The notes under the pieces: model-generated
Told to the model about the DNA's origin: nothing
What the model saw: only the letters and a program-made list of their open reading frames with translations
Databases searched by the model: none
Assembly (NCBI RefSeq): GCF_000204055.1
Contig: NW_006768795.1
Span: forward strand, 212,556 to 276,555
Reading direction: 5' to 3'
Source of the DNA: Melampsora larici-populina 98AG31
Taxonomy: Eukaryota > Basidiomycota > Pucciniomycetes > Pucciniales > Melampsoraceae
DNA length: 64,000 nucleotides
Program-made: the position numbers and the translations under genes
Part shown: piece by piece, positions 45,373 through 58,250 of the stretch
Numbering within the stretch: the first letter of the stretch is position 1
Layout of the letters: every line of letters begins with the position of its first letter

Positions 45373-48300
45373 TCATTCACCCCCAATCCCAACCCCAACG
45401 GTTCCAGCTCTTCTTCTACTAACCAAGAACCCAGCATTCATCCTACTTCTTTCATTCTTTTCTCCATTCTGTTGATACAAATGATTTGAATGAAGATGAT
45501 TTCCAATCAGATTCGAATTATGACTTGAAATCGTATTCTCATTTCCAATAATCTTGGAATACCTTCTTTGAGATTTAGCCCTTAATTCTTTACAAATCTT
45601 TATAAACTTAACTTTACTTTCTAAATGAGTTCCATTTCCATTCCCATTTCCGCTCCCATTATTTCCAGTTCCAGTTCCAAGTCCAGTTCCAAGTGCATAA
45701 TGTTTATTCGAATTTGAATTACTAGAATGTTGATCGTTTTCAATACATTTACCCACCAAAGTAGCCAACAAAGAACAATCCTTAACCGGATCCAATAAAT
45801 GAGGTAAGATAGGAATCCCATCTCTAACTTGTTGAGGTAATGAACTTCTCAAAGCGATCGGTAAAGCATAACCTTCGAATTCTTGATTAGTCCATTCAAT
45901 CTTCCCACCGCCACCTCCTCCTGTACCACACACTAAAGCAGAACTTCCTAATCCTTCATCCGATTCGTTTGTCGAAATAAACTTAATATAATCTCGAAAC
46001 GATTCAAGATGAGTCTTGATGAACGGATTCATGATCGCCATAAAAGGTTCTTTGATCCCAAACAACGTTAAGTTTCCTAAACCTTGTAAAGTTTTGGCTA
46101 AGAGTGTTAAAGTTCTTTGGGATTTAGGTTCAGGTTGAACTTGAATTAAATTAAACAATCTTGGATTCAAGATCGAAGGAACAAAAAACCTCAAAAAGAT
46201 AAATGCCGAAACTGATGTTAATCTCATCTCTGGATCTTCATAACTTATGGTCACAAGTGATTGGATTCTTCCAAACAAACTTTTCAATTTTCCAGGACAC
46301 TGTGATCGATTCGAATAAATCGATTCCCATATCTCTTTTGCCAACGATTCTAATGCTTTTCCATTCTCATTCACATTCTTGGGGTTCTTCATCTTACCCG
46401 GATCAATCTCTAGTTCAAGTTTCGAATGACAAATCCTTCGGATGATCGGTCCAATCGAAGATTCCAAAAACGCTCCTCCAATCATCCTCATATATCCTTC
46501 TAACATCTTCGTTAATAATGTATTCCCTCTAAATAGGATCGATGCACTTGATTCATCTCCATCTACTTCGATCGCTGCCATTTGGGCTAATCTTAATAAT
46601 AATCTTCCAGATGATTGATATAATTTCATTAATAATTCGGATAATCTATCTAATTCTCCTATGGCTAAATGAGCTAAAGCATAAGGTAAATCGATATCTT
46701 CATCATCATTCAACATCTACAAACCACCCTCAAAATCAATCAGTTACTTCATCCTCTTAACAAAACTAGAAGAAAGATCCCCCAAAAAACACTCACATCC
46801 ATCATTCTCTTATACTCTCCTTCAGCCAAAACGATTTGTTCAAAGACGATAATCGAAATATTCAATTCACCTAAAACTCCAGATCTACCATTGATAGGTT
46901 TAACAGGTACCCAAATCTCATGTATCACATCTTTCTTTAAAGTTTTAAAATCAAGTTCACCACTACCAATCAACCACATTGGAGCTTTAGTTGATTTTTT
47001 AATTTGATAAACATTTAAGGTCATCGGAGTTTTAAATGAACCAAGATCTCTACCCCATCAAACGTCAAGAAAACCAAAACACCACCCCATCAAAATCAAT
47101 TTCAAAACGTTTTCGAAACAATTCACTTACGAAAGTTTATAATCTTCTCTCCAAAAAGGTGATGAATTTCTCTTAATCGTACTTCTACCCACCACTTCTT
47201 TATCCCAAATCAATTCCACAAAATAAAAATATTCACCACCATCCGGATCCATAGAATGAGCATTCGATTTAGTTTTCATAGGACCTGGTATAAGAGCAGG
47301 CGTACTACCTGCCGAAAAGGGTTGTTCTTTAAAACTATCATTCGATGAATTTTGTTCCATTGAGATTTCACCTGTGTTTTCCTTTTCAATAATCGATCTA
47401 ACAATCGATTTAGTTTTATTTTCTTCATTAGTTTGATTCGAGTTATTAGGTAATGGTAAGGGTGGTGCTACTGCTGGTGGTAATGGTGATGGAATCTTAG
47501 GTTGATGATTAAATAAAATTCGATGTTCTCCTAATCTTCTTCCTTCTAATAATTGAATTTCAACTCCTCTCCAAATCCTAACTCTTTCAGGTACGATCCC
47601 ACCAAGTCCTAAACTTCCACTACCACTACCACTACCTAAACTAAAACTCTTTTCATCTGTCATACTATTGACTCTAGATCTAGGTGAATTAGATTTATGT
47701 TCGAGACTTCCGTTAGGGTGGGTAAGAGTGGTAGGAGATGGGGGTGGTCTTGGATAAAGGTGTCTAAAATCATCAGGTCTACTAAAACATTTACAGATCA
47801 CTAGCCATGCTTCTAAGAGCACCGAGTCTGGCATACATACATAAATAGAATATTCAGGTGCTGATGCGATCAATAAACTTCCTTGAAAGGAATCTGTGAT
47901 AGGTGTAGGTGAAGGATGATGAGTAGTGGATGTACTAGTGGTAGTAGTAGTAGTAGTGACAGTAGTGATACATGGGGATGTTTGGGTAGGTGAGCTAGGT
48001 TGGTTTTGTTGACGCTTGGAAGCAATCGAAAAGGTTTTCACAGCTGGTGATCGAAGTGGAGGTGATTTGGAACTGTTATTCACGTTGGCCAACTTTGATG
48101 TTGAGACGGTTAGTGGGGGCGTCATATGAGCACTCGAAGCTGCCGAAGTGGTTCGCCGTGAGATCACACCGCAATGCATCCTACCAAAGATAGATTGATG
48201 TACTAATCTGATGTCTGTACGTCGATAAGAAGGTAAATAAATTCGTTGAATCATTACGTTATCCTGTTGATCGCAAGTTCATCATCAGTTTGAATCTGTT

Positions 48301-49842
48301 GGAATACTATCAAATCAAGATGGATGATGAAAAAAAAACCAACGTTTGTATAGAGAGTAAAATAACCATCTTCTGTGATCACACCTTGAACCGTTTTCCA
48401 TTGACCAGCACCTATACCATCCAAATTCATAGCTTGACCAGGACCAAGGGTAAGTTGTGAAAGAAGAGCAGCACTACTGGGAGAAGAAGTCAAACCCGAG
48501 ATTTTCTTTTTGGCCTTTGCAACATCTGATCTTGCAGACCTACTATTGGATTGATTATTAGGATAACGAGCTAGATTAGATTGAGAAATATGAGTAGGAT
48601 CGATTGCAGCTCTATCTTTTGCTGAATCAATTTGTTCGGATAATCCAACGGTCGAATTAGGAGAAAGAGGAAAACTCGAATCTAATAATTGAGATGTAGA
48701 TTCTCTTTTACTTAAACCAATTAAATTCTTTGTACGTTTCTTTTGTCCTACGACTACTTTTCCTATGGTAGAAGTAGCAGTTGGTAAGGTATGATTTGTA
48801 AAAAAGTTTTTAGATAAACTTGTAAGTGAAGCAGGTGCCGATGTATTTGGAGTTGAAAGATGATCATAAACCCAAAGATAGAAATTTCCAGTCCATCTTC
48901 TTTGATTATCTTCTAAAGAATGATTGTTTAATGAAACATCAGGTGGTAATTCATTGATGATAGGAGGAGTGACGGTACTTTCATGAATTGAACTTAGTCG
49001 ATGAGCTGAATCAGATGAATTTGGTCTTGGAATCAAGAATGGAGCGGAGATGGATCGTCTGAAGAATGAAGAAGCAGAATGATGAGCTTGACTCATTGGG
49101 TTCTCATCCTGAAGTTGATGTTGTTGATCTTCTGAGATTGAATCTGAATCGGTTACATTGTCTAATGAGGTGATGGTAGTATTGACATGAGAAACACTAG
49201 TTCTTCGTTGAGATAAAGATGAATGAAATGAATCTGTAGCCAAGGTTGACTGATGAAAAAGAAAAAGTTTAGGATCAGTTTGAGAACTAAAGCATTGAGA
49301 AAGCAGATGAACTCAACTGGAGGTGGTGAAGTATAAGATTCATTTGAGCTTGCTGCTGATTTCCAAATTTCCGAAGGTGAGTTGAGACGATTAGATGAAG
49401 ATTGTAAGAGTGGATTGATAGGATGAAATGAAGAAGTAGGAGATCTTTGAGATGAATTGAGAGATGAAGTAGGCGATCGATCGATGGCTGTTTCCTGTTC
49501 TTGATCTTGATCTGATATGATTGAAGAAGAAGACGAAGAAGAAGGAAAAGGTTCTACTTTGACTGAGATGGGTTCTTGATGATGAAGTTCTTCAGTTTCA
49601 GTTTCAGTTTCATCTTGAGATTCGTCTTGAGATTCATCCTGAGATTCATCTTGAGATTCATTATCTTCTGGTTGATTTGAAGATTGAGGTGAGATTGAGC
49701 TTGAAGCTGGTGAGGTGAGTTGATCAGTGGTACTAATAGGTAGATGGTCATGGTTAGTATTGATAATTTTACTTTGAGATCTTCTAAGCTTTGATCGATG
49801 TGATTTGAATCCAGCAGTAGTCGTGTTTGCTGAGTTGATCAT
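45373..49842 (-). CDS. C2-RasGAP protein (BUD2/CLA2-like)
   Basis: Five exons, 49318-49842, 48344-49249, 47131-48263, 46797-47049, 45373-46716, 1386 aa. The N-terminal third is Ser/Asp/Glu-rich, with a SQDE repeat near residue 55. A PH-like region follows (WKTVQGVITEDGYFTLYTN continuing DNVMIQRIYLPSY, then EYSIYVCMPDSVLLEAW). A C2-like region lies at about 850-935 (YFYFVELIWDKEVVGRSTIK, FKTPMTLNVYQI). The RasGAP domain lies at about 945-1220, with LFRGNTLLTK carrying the arginine finger (Arg about 1002) and FLRFFVPSILNPRLF, the FLRxxxPA-type signature. It accelerates GTP hydrolysis on a Ras/Rsr1-type GTPase at the cortex, acting in polarity. The long tail is Asn/Gly-rich. The first intron uses a GTTGAG donor. 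Confidence 0.82.
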
Positions 49843-50478
49843 CTTCTTGAGTTCAGCTTCAACTTCAACTTTGACTTTGACTTCTCCTTCCACTTCCACT
49901 TCCACTTCAGCTTCAGCTTCAGATTGGTGGGTTTAAATTGGTTTGAGTTGAATCGATGCTGATGCTGAGCTTGGTCAACAGTTTTGGTAAAATTTTAATC
50001 CAAATCAAAACTCAAATTTCATTAAATTCTTTAAATTTTTAAATTTCAATTTCAATTCCAATTCAATTCTCAACTTAATCCTCATCATCATCATGAAGTC
50101 ATCCTCAATCTCAGATCATTCTCATCCTGATCTTACGTATATACATATCGGATTCGTACTCATCAATAAAGTTAATGAGCTTCATCCATCTCTTTTCACA
50201 TATTCAAATTGTAATTTAATAAAATTTAATCCTCTTTAACCTAATTTCCTCTCACACTTCATTTCAATTATTGTAAATTCCGTCACACTCACGAGTCACG
50301 AACCACATCATCTCAAGAATCATGATTTTAAGATCCAGGCTTGATATTCATTCAAACAACAGCTGACGATATGCGTTTAATTATCTAAGGCTCCATGATA
50401 TCTGTCACGGAAGCAACTCTTACCTCGACGGAGATCACCTCCGTTGATTCTCGACTCATACAGCCGCGTATCAGACGG
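49843..50478. other. 5' flank of the RasGAP gene, nothing else recognised
   Basis: Runs of CTTCAACTTC-like pyrimidine repeats continue beyond the chosen start. They could encode an extra Glu/Val-rich N terminus only from a non-ATG codon, so the ATG at 49842 was preferred. Confidence 0.4.
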
Positions 50479-50935
50479 CAGTCTGGGAGGACCCCGGAAA
50501 GCTCCTGGAGAACAAACCGTCCTCGATCCATTCCGGCCCCGGCCCTCACACTTTCACTATTTGCCCCGAGGAGAGGTGGGTTAACATGGATTTCTCGGTG
50601 GTAGGAGAAGCGCCTTGATCAGGGCTCTCGATTACATATACTTTCAGTTTTGTACCACGTGTAATCACCGAGATATCCGTATGTAAGTACCCGACCCGAG
50701 CCGGTATGGATTTTCGTCGGTCTGGGGGGGCAAAAGTTACAAATCACACATTTCCCAAGCCACCAGTCATGTTCAGGGTCAGACATGTGTACCATCTGAT
50801 AGCCCTCGTTGAGGCGCATCTTTTGCACCTGTCACATCTCTGGTACCATGTGACATGACTTCACAAAACACCGGTATCCGAAAACCCCCTCAGGACGGTT
50901 TGTTCTCCAGGAGCTTTCCAGGGTCCTAGTCTGGG
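50479..50935. mobile_element. MITE-like element with 43-bp inverted repeats
   Basis: GGAAAGCTCCTGGAGAACAA within 50479-50522 is repeated inverted at 50893-50935, with about four mismatches over 43 bp. The interior (about 370 bp) is GC-richer than its surroundings and has no protein similarity. No target-site duplication was recognised. Confidence 0.6.
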
Positions 50936-51055
50936 CCTGTCTGGGCACTCCCGAGTCACACCCTGTCCCACCCCAAAAATCGAACCCTAAACTAGGTTAC
51001 GGTACCGTCTCACATACCCGCAAAATATTGTTGATGTCTGTGTTCGTGTTGTCCA

Positions 51056-51275
51056 ACTCTTCTTGCTCATCAAGTCCTGGTCCCTGGAACATGATGCTGC
51101 ATTCCCTTGCACTGCCTTCTACCACACCCAGATGTGTTTGAATCTCGTATTGTGGAGAAGCTGTTTTGATGTTTGATTATTGGTTTTCCGCTAAGAATAT
51201 GTAACATCTGTTGATGTTTTAGATATCCTTTGCTTGATGTGATAAGAAGTATGATTTCCAATTGCGAAGCCATTA
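51056..51275 (-). repeat. Dispersed repeat family, copy 1
   Basis: Shares a collinear block with 52028-52276 (inverse) and 55845-56090. Common features are TGATGAGCAAGAAG at one end, CACATCTGGATGT in the middle, a CCGC core (TTTTCCGCTAAG) and ATCATACTTCTTATCACATC near the other end, oriented as in copy 2. Confidence 0.65.
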
Positions 51276-52027
51276 AGAAAGAGAGTTTGTAACATTGGCA
51301 TATATACCGGTAACACCCGGTCTACCTGTCGCACAGGCAACATGTATGACACCCCCCAGCGCAGAGAGTCAACACAATTTCTTCAAACCAGAACCTCACT
51401 TGTGGTGGTTAGATTTGTGCCGTTTTTGAACACCTTGATATAGCCTATAGAGCATGGTATGGTCATCTTAACACTCATTTCAAGCAATCTGGTATTTCTG
51501 ATCCGTAAAATTTATGTAAGATCAATTGTGTTTGAAAAGTATTGAGACTTGTCAGTCTGCTGTGGTTTACCATTTCATTCAACACCTGGTAATTTACTTC
51601 AAGACTCTTGGGGGCGATGGTCAATTAGGGGGTTTCAAGTTTGGATTTTTTTTGTGTTTTTTTTTTAAAAATTGGTCAAGTTGTTCATAAAAATAATCTT
51701 TGTAAAACAGATATATTTTTCCATTTGGGACACCTAAAAAGGTGTCACTCTTTTTATAAAAATTATGCATGTTTTACAAGAACGGGCAAGAAATATGTAA
51801 AAATTAACTTGAAAAACCCTATTGGGAATGATCATACATACCTCTTATCACATCAACCAAAGGAAATCTAAAACATCACAAGATGTAACATGATTTGAGC
51901 AGAGATCAAAAGTGCAGCAAGGGGCAGGCGGGGAGTTACGGGTATTTTGATGTATAAAGTTTGATTGAAACCTGTTTTAGTTTTGATCATATTTGAGACC
52001 CTGCATTGAACTCTCATGTCTCATTTG

Positions 52028-52276
52028 TTTTACTTCACAAAGATGGTTGCACCAGAATCATAATTCTTATTACATCATGCAAAGTATATGCAAAACATCA
52101 AAAGATGTTACACATTCTTGGCAGAGAACCTATAATCAAATGTCAAAACAGCTTCTCCGCAATACGAGGTTCAAACACATCTGGATGTCCAAACCCAACA
52201 TGTTATGTAGAGGGTGTAGAAGGTAATGCAAGGGAACACAGCATCATGTTCCAGAACTTGATGAGCAAGAAGAGTC
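52028..52276 (+). repeat. Dispersed repeat family, copy 2 (inverted)
   Basis: Inverse orientation to copy 1. It begins GGTTGCACCAGAATCATAAT and ends near TGATGAGCAAGAAG. Copies 1 and 2 face each other across about 750 bp, so together they look like a composite palindrome. Confidence 0.65.
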
Positions 52277-52644
52277 TGTCAGGCGGCTACTCAGCAGGGC
52301 TTCAAAGAGTGTAAAAGGGCCCATGGTTTTTTGATACCATACTCTCATCCAGTCATCTCATTGATTGTTTGTCTACCATTCACAATTGTCTTAGTAGGTT
52401 TTCCTGCAGCCATTACACCCAAACTATGTAGAGATGATTTTTAACATATTGGGCTTAATATGACCACTCATTTTTCCCTTTTGATTAACTTAGATACTCT
52501 TGGTTCTCAACCCAGCCCAACCCACACACATTTTCTTCAAATTACATTGCTCTAGCTTCTAGGTGAGTCTTGAGATATTTCATCTGTAAACTCAATCACA
52601 CATCTAGATAACTAAGGCTTGAACAACAAACTAGATCTTTCATC

Positions 52645-53029
52645 ATGAATCTCAGTAATGTTGCAGTCATGCTCATGATCTTTATATCATCCAATCAAGT
52701 CTTTGGCACCATCACTCGGGGTCTCAATAGCAAAAAGGAACTCATACCTGCCGAAGCTGATCTAGCTGACCATACTGATCTCACTGGAATTCACCAATTT
52801 GAAGGTGATGATAAACCCCCCAGAACAAGGCTTTGCAACCACTACGGCCTGCTCTGTCATGTAGTAACACATGACACACACCAGGTGCCTTAAACCTCTC
52901 AAGGTTTCACAACACCCAATCCTGCAAACCATCTCCACAGTGCTTGCATGTGCATCACCTGATGACATTCAAGTCAATATCCCTTGTGTGCCAGTCCTAA
53001 ACTTTGCTCAAGCATTTATCAACACATAA
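52645..53029 (+). pseudogene. Small secreted protein gene with a +1 frameshift
   Basis: ATG at 52645. A signal peptide (MNLSNVAVMLMIFISSNQVF) precedes a mature part with RLCNHYGLLC. The frame stops at 52891-52893. One base further the next frame opens without a stop (CLKPLKVSQH, then ACASPDD, PCVPVLNFAQAFINT) to a TAA at 53027-53029. A single extra G in the run CACCAGGTGCC would explain this, giving about 127 aa with several cysteines. A real stop at 82 aa is the alternative. No known family. The leader resembles that of the gene at 59153 in its flanking AACCCACA and ATGAAT context. Confidence 0.45.
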
Positions 53030-55844
53030 TAAAACCTCACTATGTATTTATGTACTATGTACACTTGTTGCTGGGAGTTTAGTCAAGTTTGAAGCATAGT
53101 GCATATGCAATACATATACTAGCAGGGAAAATTGATATCATGTAGCAGCACACTTCATATCATGGCATCACAGGCACTTGCTATAGCTTTTTTTATGTGT
53201 GACTTCAGGATCAGTGGGTTCTTTGAAACCCCCAGCACCAGAGCCCATGTGACTGACTCACAGATACAGTTTGCATTCAAGGAGCTCTCTTGAGTTTCTT
53301 AATGATGGTATTCAAGATTTGAGAAGTGGCTTCCAGAGGTGTCCAGAAGTGACATCCAGAAGTTGCTGGGATGTGCTCAAGAATATTCTTGAGTGAAACC
53401 TCTGACCTGTTCTTTGCAACTTTGAGCGCCCCATTAAGTGCTGATCCTTGGTCACATTCACATTACCTGATCATGCCACAGGTCTCAGTCTATCAGCCAG
53501 TATTGAGAGGACTCAAAGGCATCACACACCATCATATGGCTCATCAACAAACCATCCCTTAACCATCTCAACACTGCTGTTGGCTATTCCTCTCATTTCT
53601 TAACTATCAAAAGATCTTCCTCTCACACCAACCCTTTGACATGCTTTGGTCCTTGTGCTGGAAATTTAAGAAGATCACAAGTTGGAAACCTCCATTTGAA
53701 TGACTCTACAGCCAAAGTATGGTTGGGAGCACTCCAAACCATCAAGAATCACCAATACTTCTCTCCCAGGACATCACTTCCGGAACAAGAGACAACTAAA
53801 TTCATATTTGATTGGATCAAGAAACACTCACAGGTAATGTTCCTCAAAGTTGTGAGTTTTTTCCGTACTTTCAAATCATAGATTTCATACTAGGTGATGG
53901 TCCTAACTAATTTCTTATCAATCCAGGCACAGATGACAAAGGAGAACTGTTTTGGCCTCCTTTAGAAGATTGAAGGCAACCAGAGTGTTGAAAACTAGTC
54001 TGCCAATTCTCAAGCTTCATTCAAACTTAAACTCTTGGTAGCTTTGATAAACTCAGACCTGGCTGAAAATTGAGAACAAGTGGCAATCATAGGCCATTTA
54101 CATTAGGTTTTTCAGCACAGGCTCCCATGTAGTCTCAATCATTCAATGTGGTGTGTTTGACTTGGGCTAAACCACAGAGGTTAGTCTTGAGAATTATACC
54201 TGGCAATGTGTCTCAGCTATTGTTCAGCTGGAAGACAAATGTACCTGCAATGGCCTTCCCCACTTGAAGGTTGAAAATTTGATCCAAGATTGCCATAGAT
54301 CACCCAGCCTTGTAAGGATTCATTGGATTTGTTGATGATACAATTGTCCCATCAGCATTTGAGCCAGCAAATTTCAAAGAAGAATACTGGATGGGTAAGT
54401 ATTTAATGGCCTCAACTCCATTATGGTCAGCAACAATCAGCAAGGAATCATTTTTACAGGCACAGCTGGTGTGGGAGTATTGACAATCAAATGGTGTTCA
54501 GGACTTCCTCTGTCAGTCATTTTGTATGTTTATACTCACAGCCACCATATTAACCTTGGATTGGGAAATCCAAGGCATGCTTGGATCTGAAACCTTGGAC
54601 ATAAGATTTCCAAGGGTTTGATCCAAGGGAATCTTTGGCGCATAACAATACCTTGGACAAAAACCTTGAATAAGATTGGTCTGGGGATTTGCATCTGGGA
54701 GATCCAGGGCATCTATTTTGGTGGTGACTATATGAAAGCTTGATATACGAACTAGTGATTGGTGCAGTAAAATATAATTCAGCAAAATTTCCTAGTTTAG
54801 AAGCGTATATAATTCACTAGAATGGTGGTTTTTGCAGAGTGGAAACAAAAAAACATCTGGGTGTTCTCAGAATAAATTTTTGACTCTGACTCAATCATGC
54901 TCAATGGGGTCCAGATAAGTGACTTTGTAAAGCCTTAAAGACAAGAGAAGGAGGATAACTGCAAGAAAGATTGTTATGAGGCCTTCTTTTGTGCACAGTG
55001 TGTCTAACAAAAAAAGGTTGTGTGGTTGATTCATTGAGGCAAGATACAACTATACCAACGCTAAAGGTTCAGCGGTTGTTTGCATGAAGCATCGGTTTCA
55101 CTTGAGAAATTGAAAGCTATCACATTCCCCCGTCTCATGTAATCAGCACCAGACAGGCCATCCAGAAAGTTTTCCCATATTACGCTGAATCCTGTCCACC
55201 AAAAATGTACCCAAAATAGGACTCAAAATGCTCCAATGAGATAGCTCAACTTGGAATTGTTGCTCTTCAGGATTGGAAAGTGGCGGTAAGTTTGGCATCT
55301 GTTTGAGGGGATGGTATCTTGCAGTCAGAAATGCTAGTGTTTTTTGAATGGATTACCCACATTGTCATAATGGATTGATGTAAATGACAAACCAGTGAAT
55401 CTGCTGTTCCTGTTCAATATTGTTTTGAACAATATGAACCATTGGTTGTTTTCCATTTTGGTCTTTATGGGTTGAATTGGCTGGAGACATCGTGGAAAGT
55501 TGTGAGGTTGTAAGTGATGGAAGTGAACAATACAACATCAGTTGATTGCAATCCTGGGGGGTAACAAATCCAGGCTCATTGAGTTTGTTAGCCTTTCTCA
55601 TTGAGCAAAAGACTGAGAATTTTTGGTTGTACTGCAGCCTCAGTGACTCCAGGTTCTCCAATTTGAGGGCTGGGGTTCCCCGGTGCAATCACTTTTGTCA
55701 AGTGAGGTTGGAGACCATAAGATACTTGGTGGGTTCATTGATCCATAAGGAGCTAAATTCATATGGCTAATCAAGAGACCAAAGATATTGAAACACAATT
55801 GGGAAGATAATGTGGATATCTGTCTTGGTGTTGTCCAATTCTTC
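53030..55844. other. Repeat-rich region without a recognised gene
   Basis: Short frames only. About 54545-54720 is rich in CCTTGGAT/ATCCAAGG inverted motifs that recur at about 56137-56300, and may be another small palindromic element. Confidence 0.35.
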
Positions 55845-56090
55845 TGGCTCATCAAGTCCTGAGGCACAATCCTGTGTTCCCTTGCATTGCCTTCCACATA
55901 TCTGTATCATATCGTAATTGGCCTTGAACATCTAGATGTGTTTGAATCTTGTATTGTGGTGAAGCTCATTGTGGACTGGTGTACATGTTTGATTGTTTGT
56001 TCTCCGCTTAGACCACGTAATTCTCTTGTTGTTTCAGGGTTGCTTGATGTGACACAATAAGAAGTATGATTGCCGGTGCGACCATTGTGG
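55845..56090 (-). repeat. Dispersed repeat family, copy 3
   Basis: Same block as copies 1 and 2, in the orientation of copy 1, ending at GGTGCGACC. It carries about 30 extra bases in the middle. Fragments of both ends also occur at about 56424-56510 and, inverted, at about 56660-56715 (GGTCGCACCGG, GCGGAGAAC). The termini read GGT[C/T]GCACC, consistent with a non-autonomous DNA element. Confidence 0.6.
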
Positions 56091-56300
56091 TTAAGTCAAA
56101 CAAAGGAAAATGGAGAGTTCACACAGCCAGAAAATTTACCTTGGATGTGAAAATCCAAGGAGACCTTGGATTTTGACCCCGAGGGAAGCTCTATCCAAGG
56201 ATCTGATCTGAGGTAACGGCAACGGCCAAATTTTGCCTCAGAGGCATTCCTCGGGTGCCCTTTTCCTTGGGGGGGCATTCAAGGACTCCTTGGATGTTTG

Positions 56301-58070
56301 TTGCCAAGACAACTATGCGGGCAGTGTCAGTTCAATGCCAGGTCTCGGACTCTCAAACACGATTGAGCATAACAGGTTTGATTAGATCAACATACGTGTA
56401 ACTCTCCGCGCGTCCCCCGCCGCGCTTTTGATCTCCGCTCAAATTACATAAGTAATTATGTTTAATGTTTTGGTTTGCCTTTGCTTGACGTGATTACACA
56501 ATTGAGAGTACATAAATTTTACAGGTAGGACTTGTAAGAGACTGTTTGATCTGATGGTTGAATGACCATGTAGCATGCTCTACAGCAAGGCATTGGTTCA
56601 ACCAGCACAAATTCTGACCTCACCACCGCAGTGATTTTTCAACTCTCTCTCTTTTGGCTTCATGACAAAGGTCGCACCGGCATAGGAAACCTAAAACTTC
56701 AATTTAAGCGGAGAACAAAAATTCAAAAGACGTGTGTTGTATGAGTCCACAATCGGCTGCTCCAGCATAAAAAAGTTGACAATGTTCATATTCTGCTGGT
56801 GTGGTGATCTATTTATGGGATCAATCAAAAAAAAAATCATTATTACTTTACCAAGTTGTTAGAAAACTTCAGTGTAGCAGGAAATTCAAAATGGGGGTTT
56901 TCAGAGCAATTGAAGCTCTTATAGGCTTATGTGTATTTATTGGGTCAAGATTATGTCATCATATTTCACATATATTCTTAAGTTCATTATAGTTTACTTA
57001 CAAAGTTATTACAAAAAGACAGAGAAGGAAAAGATAAGAAAAATTTGAAAATGTAGGTGTATAGGTTGGAAAATGGGTTTTAGGGTAGTAATATTAGGGT
57101 TATGGGTTTTATGAGGTTAAAAGATGAAAGAAAAGCATTATATTATACTGTAACAATTTTAATCTTGAAGGTTGATAAGAAGAAACAGAAGTTATCAGGA
57201 GAAAGGTACTTTTTTGAGGATGGTAAACAAGGGTTAGATGTGTAAATTACATATGTAAAGGTGGTAGTAGCAAGATTTAAGGCTGCCAAGAGGATTTTCC
57301 GGGATTTTTAAGGCTATACAAGCTGATTTCATATTACATGAGCAGTAAAAAAAGAGTAGCAGCTGTGAAAAGTAACAAAAATGGGTGAATTTTGTCAAAA
57401 ATGAAGGTTTTCAGCTAATTACATATGTCAAATGACGTCAGATTGTGATGGTAGAGATCTCATCCAACGCAGAAGAGTAGATTACATAATGTACAAACTT
57501 TAAATCACTAGCAGAGGAGGTGTATGAACAAAGGTATAAGGGAAATAAGAAATTGGTGTGGATCTCGAATTTACAGTCACAAGTCAACATGTAACACCAA
57601 AACCCTTAACTTCACAACTCAATATCTTACTCATCACTCATCAGAAGTAGGTCATATGGGTGTGATAAATGATCAGTATTACAAGGGCTACAAGATGCAC
57701 TATAGTAATCCAAAATTGGACCCCATCTGAAAACATTTGTAATCTCAAAAATTGGTTTGCAGCTAGTTTACAAGGAAACAATCACCTGTATTCATCATAA
57801 GAAGTGCTGTACATCAAATCATTGCGTCATTGATCACTTTTGGCTGTGAAAATTACATCATACATCAGTAACAAGATCATTACATTGTGTCATCATATGG
57901 TTTTTAGGGTTCTTTAGGCGGATTTGGCTGGTTTTTGAGGCTGTTGACTATTGTAGAGGATGTTACATGTGGATATAAGTACTCCTTGATGATTTTGGGA
58001 TTTTTTTCCCCCTTCTGTATCTTATACCTTTGTTGTAGTGCTATAAATCATCATTTATCTACTATATTTG
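56301..58070. other. AT-rich region with repeat fragments, no gene
   Basis: Contains the fourth and fifth fragments of the dispersed repeat family near 56.45 and 56.68 kb. The remainder shows no coding signal. Confidence 0.35.
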
Positions 58071-58074
58071 TACT

Positions 58075-58250
58075 AAGATCACTTAAATCCGCCCCTTCAA
58101 AGCAAGGAGAAATTTGTTTACGTGTGTTAAAGACTATAAGTCTCTTTGGGAATAATACTTACAACAGTATTGCTAGTAATAAACATAGTTTGTGGACTTT
58201 TTTGCGCTTCAAATCTGGGAATAATACTTACAACAGTATTGCGATATTTC
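58075..58250. repeat. Dispersed repeat, related to about 35290-35400, with internal duplication
   Basis: TTAAATCCxCxCC and TTTGGGAATAATACTTA are shared in order with 35290-35365. Here GGGAATAATACTTACAACAG occurs twice, at 58149 and 58217, 68 nt apart. It may be an LTR fragment. Confidence 0.5.
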
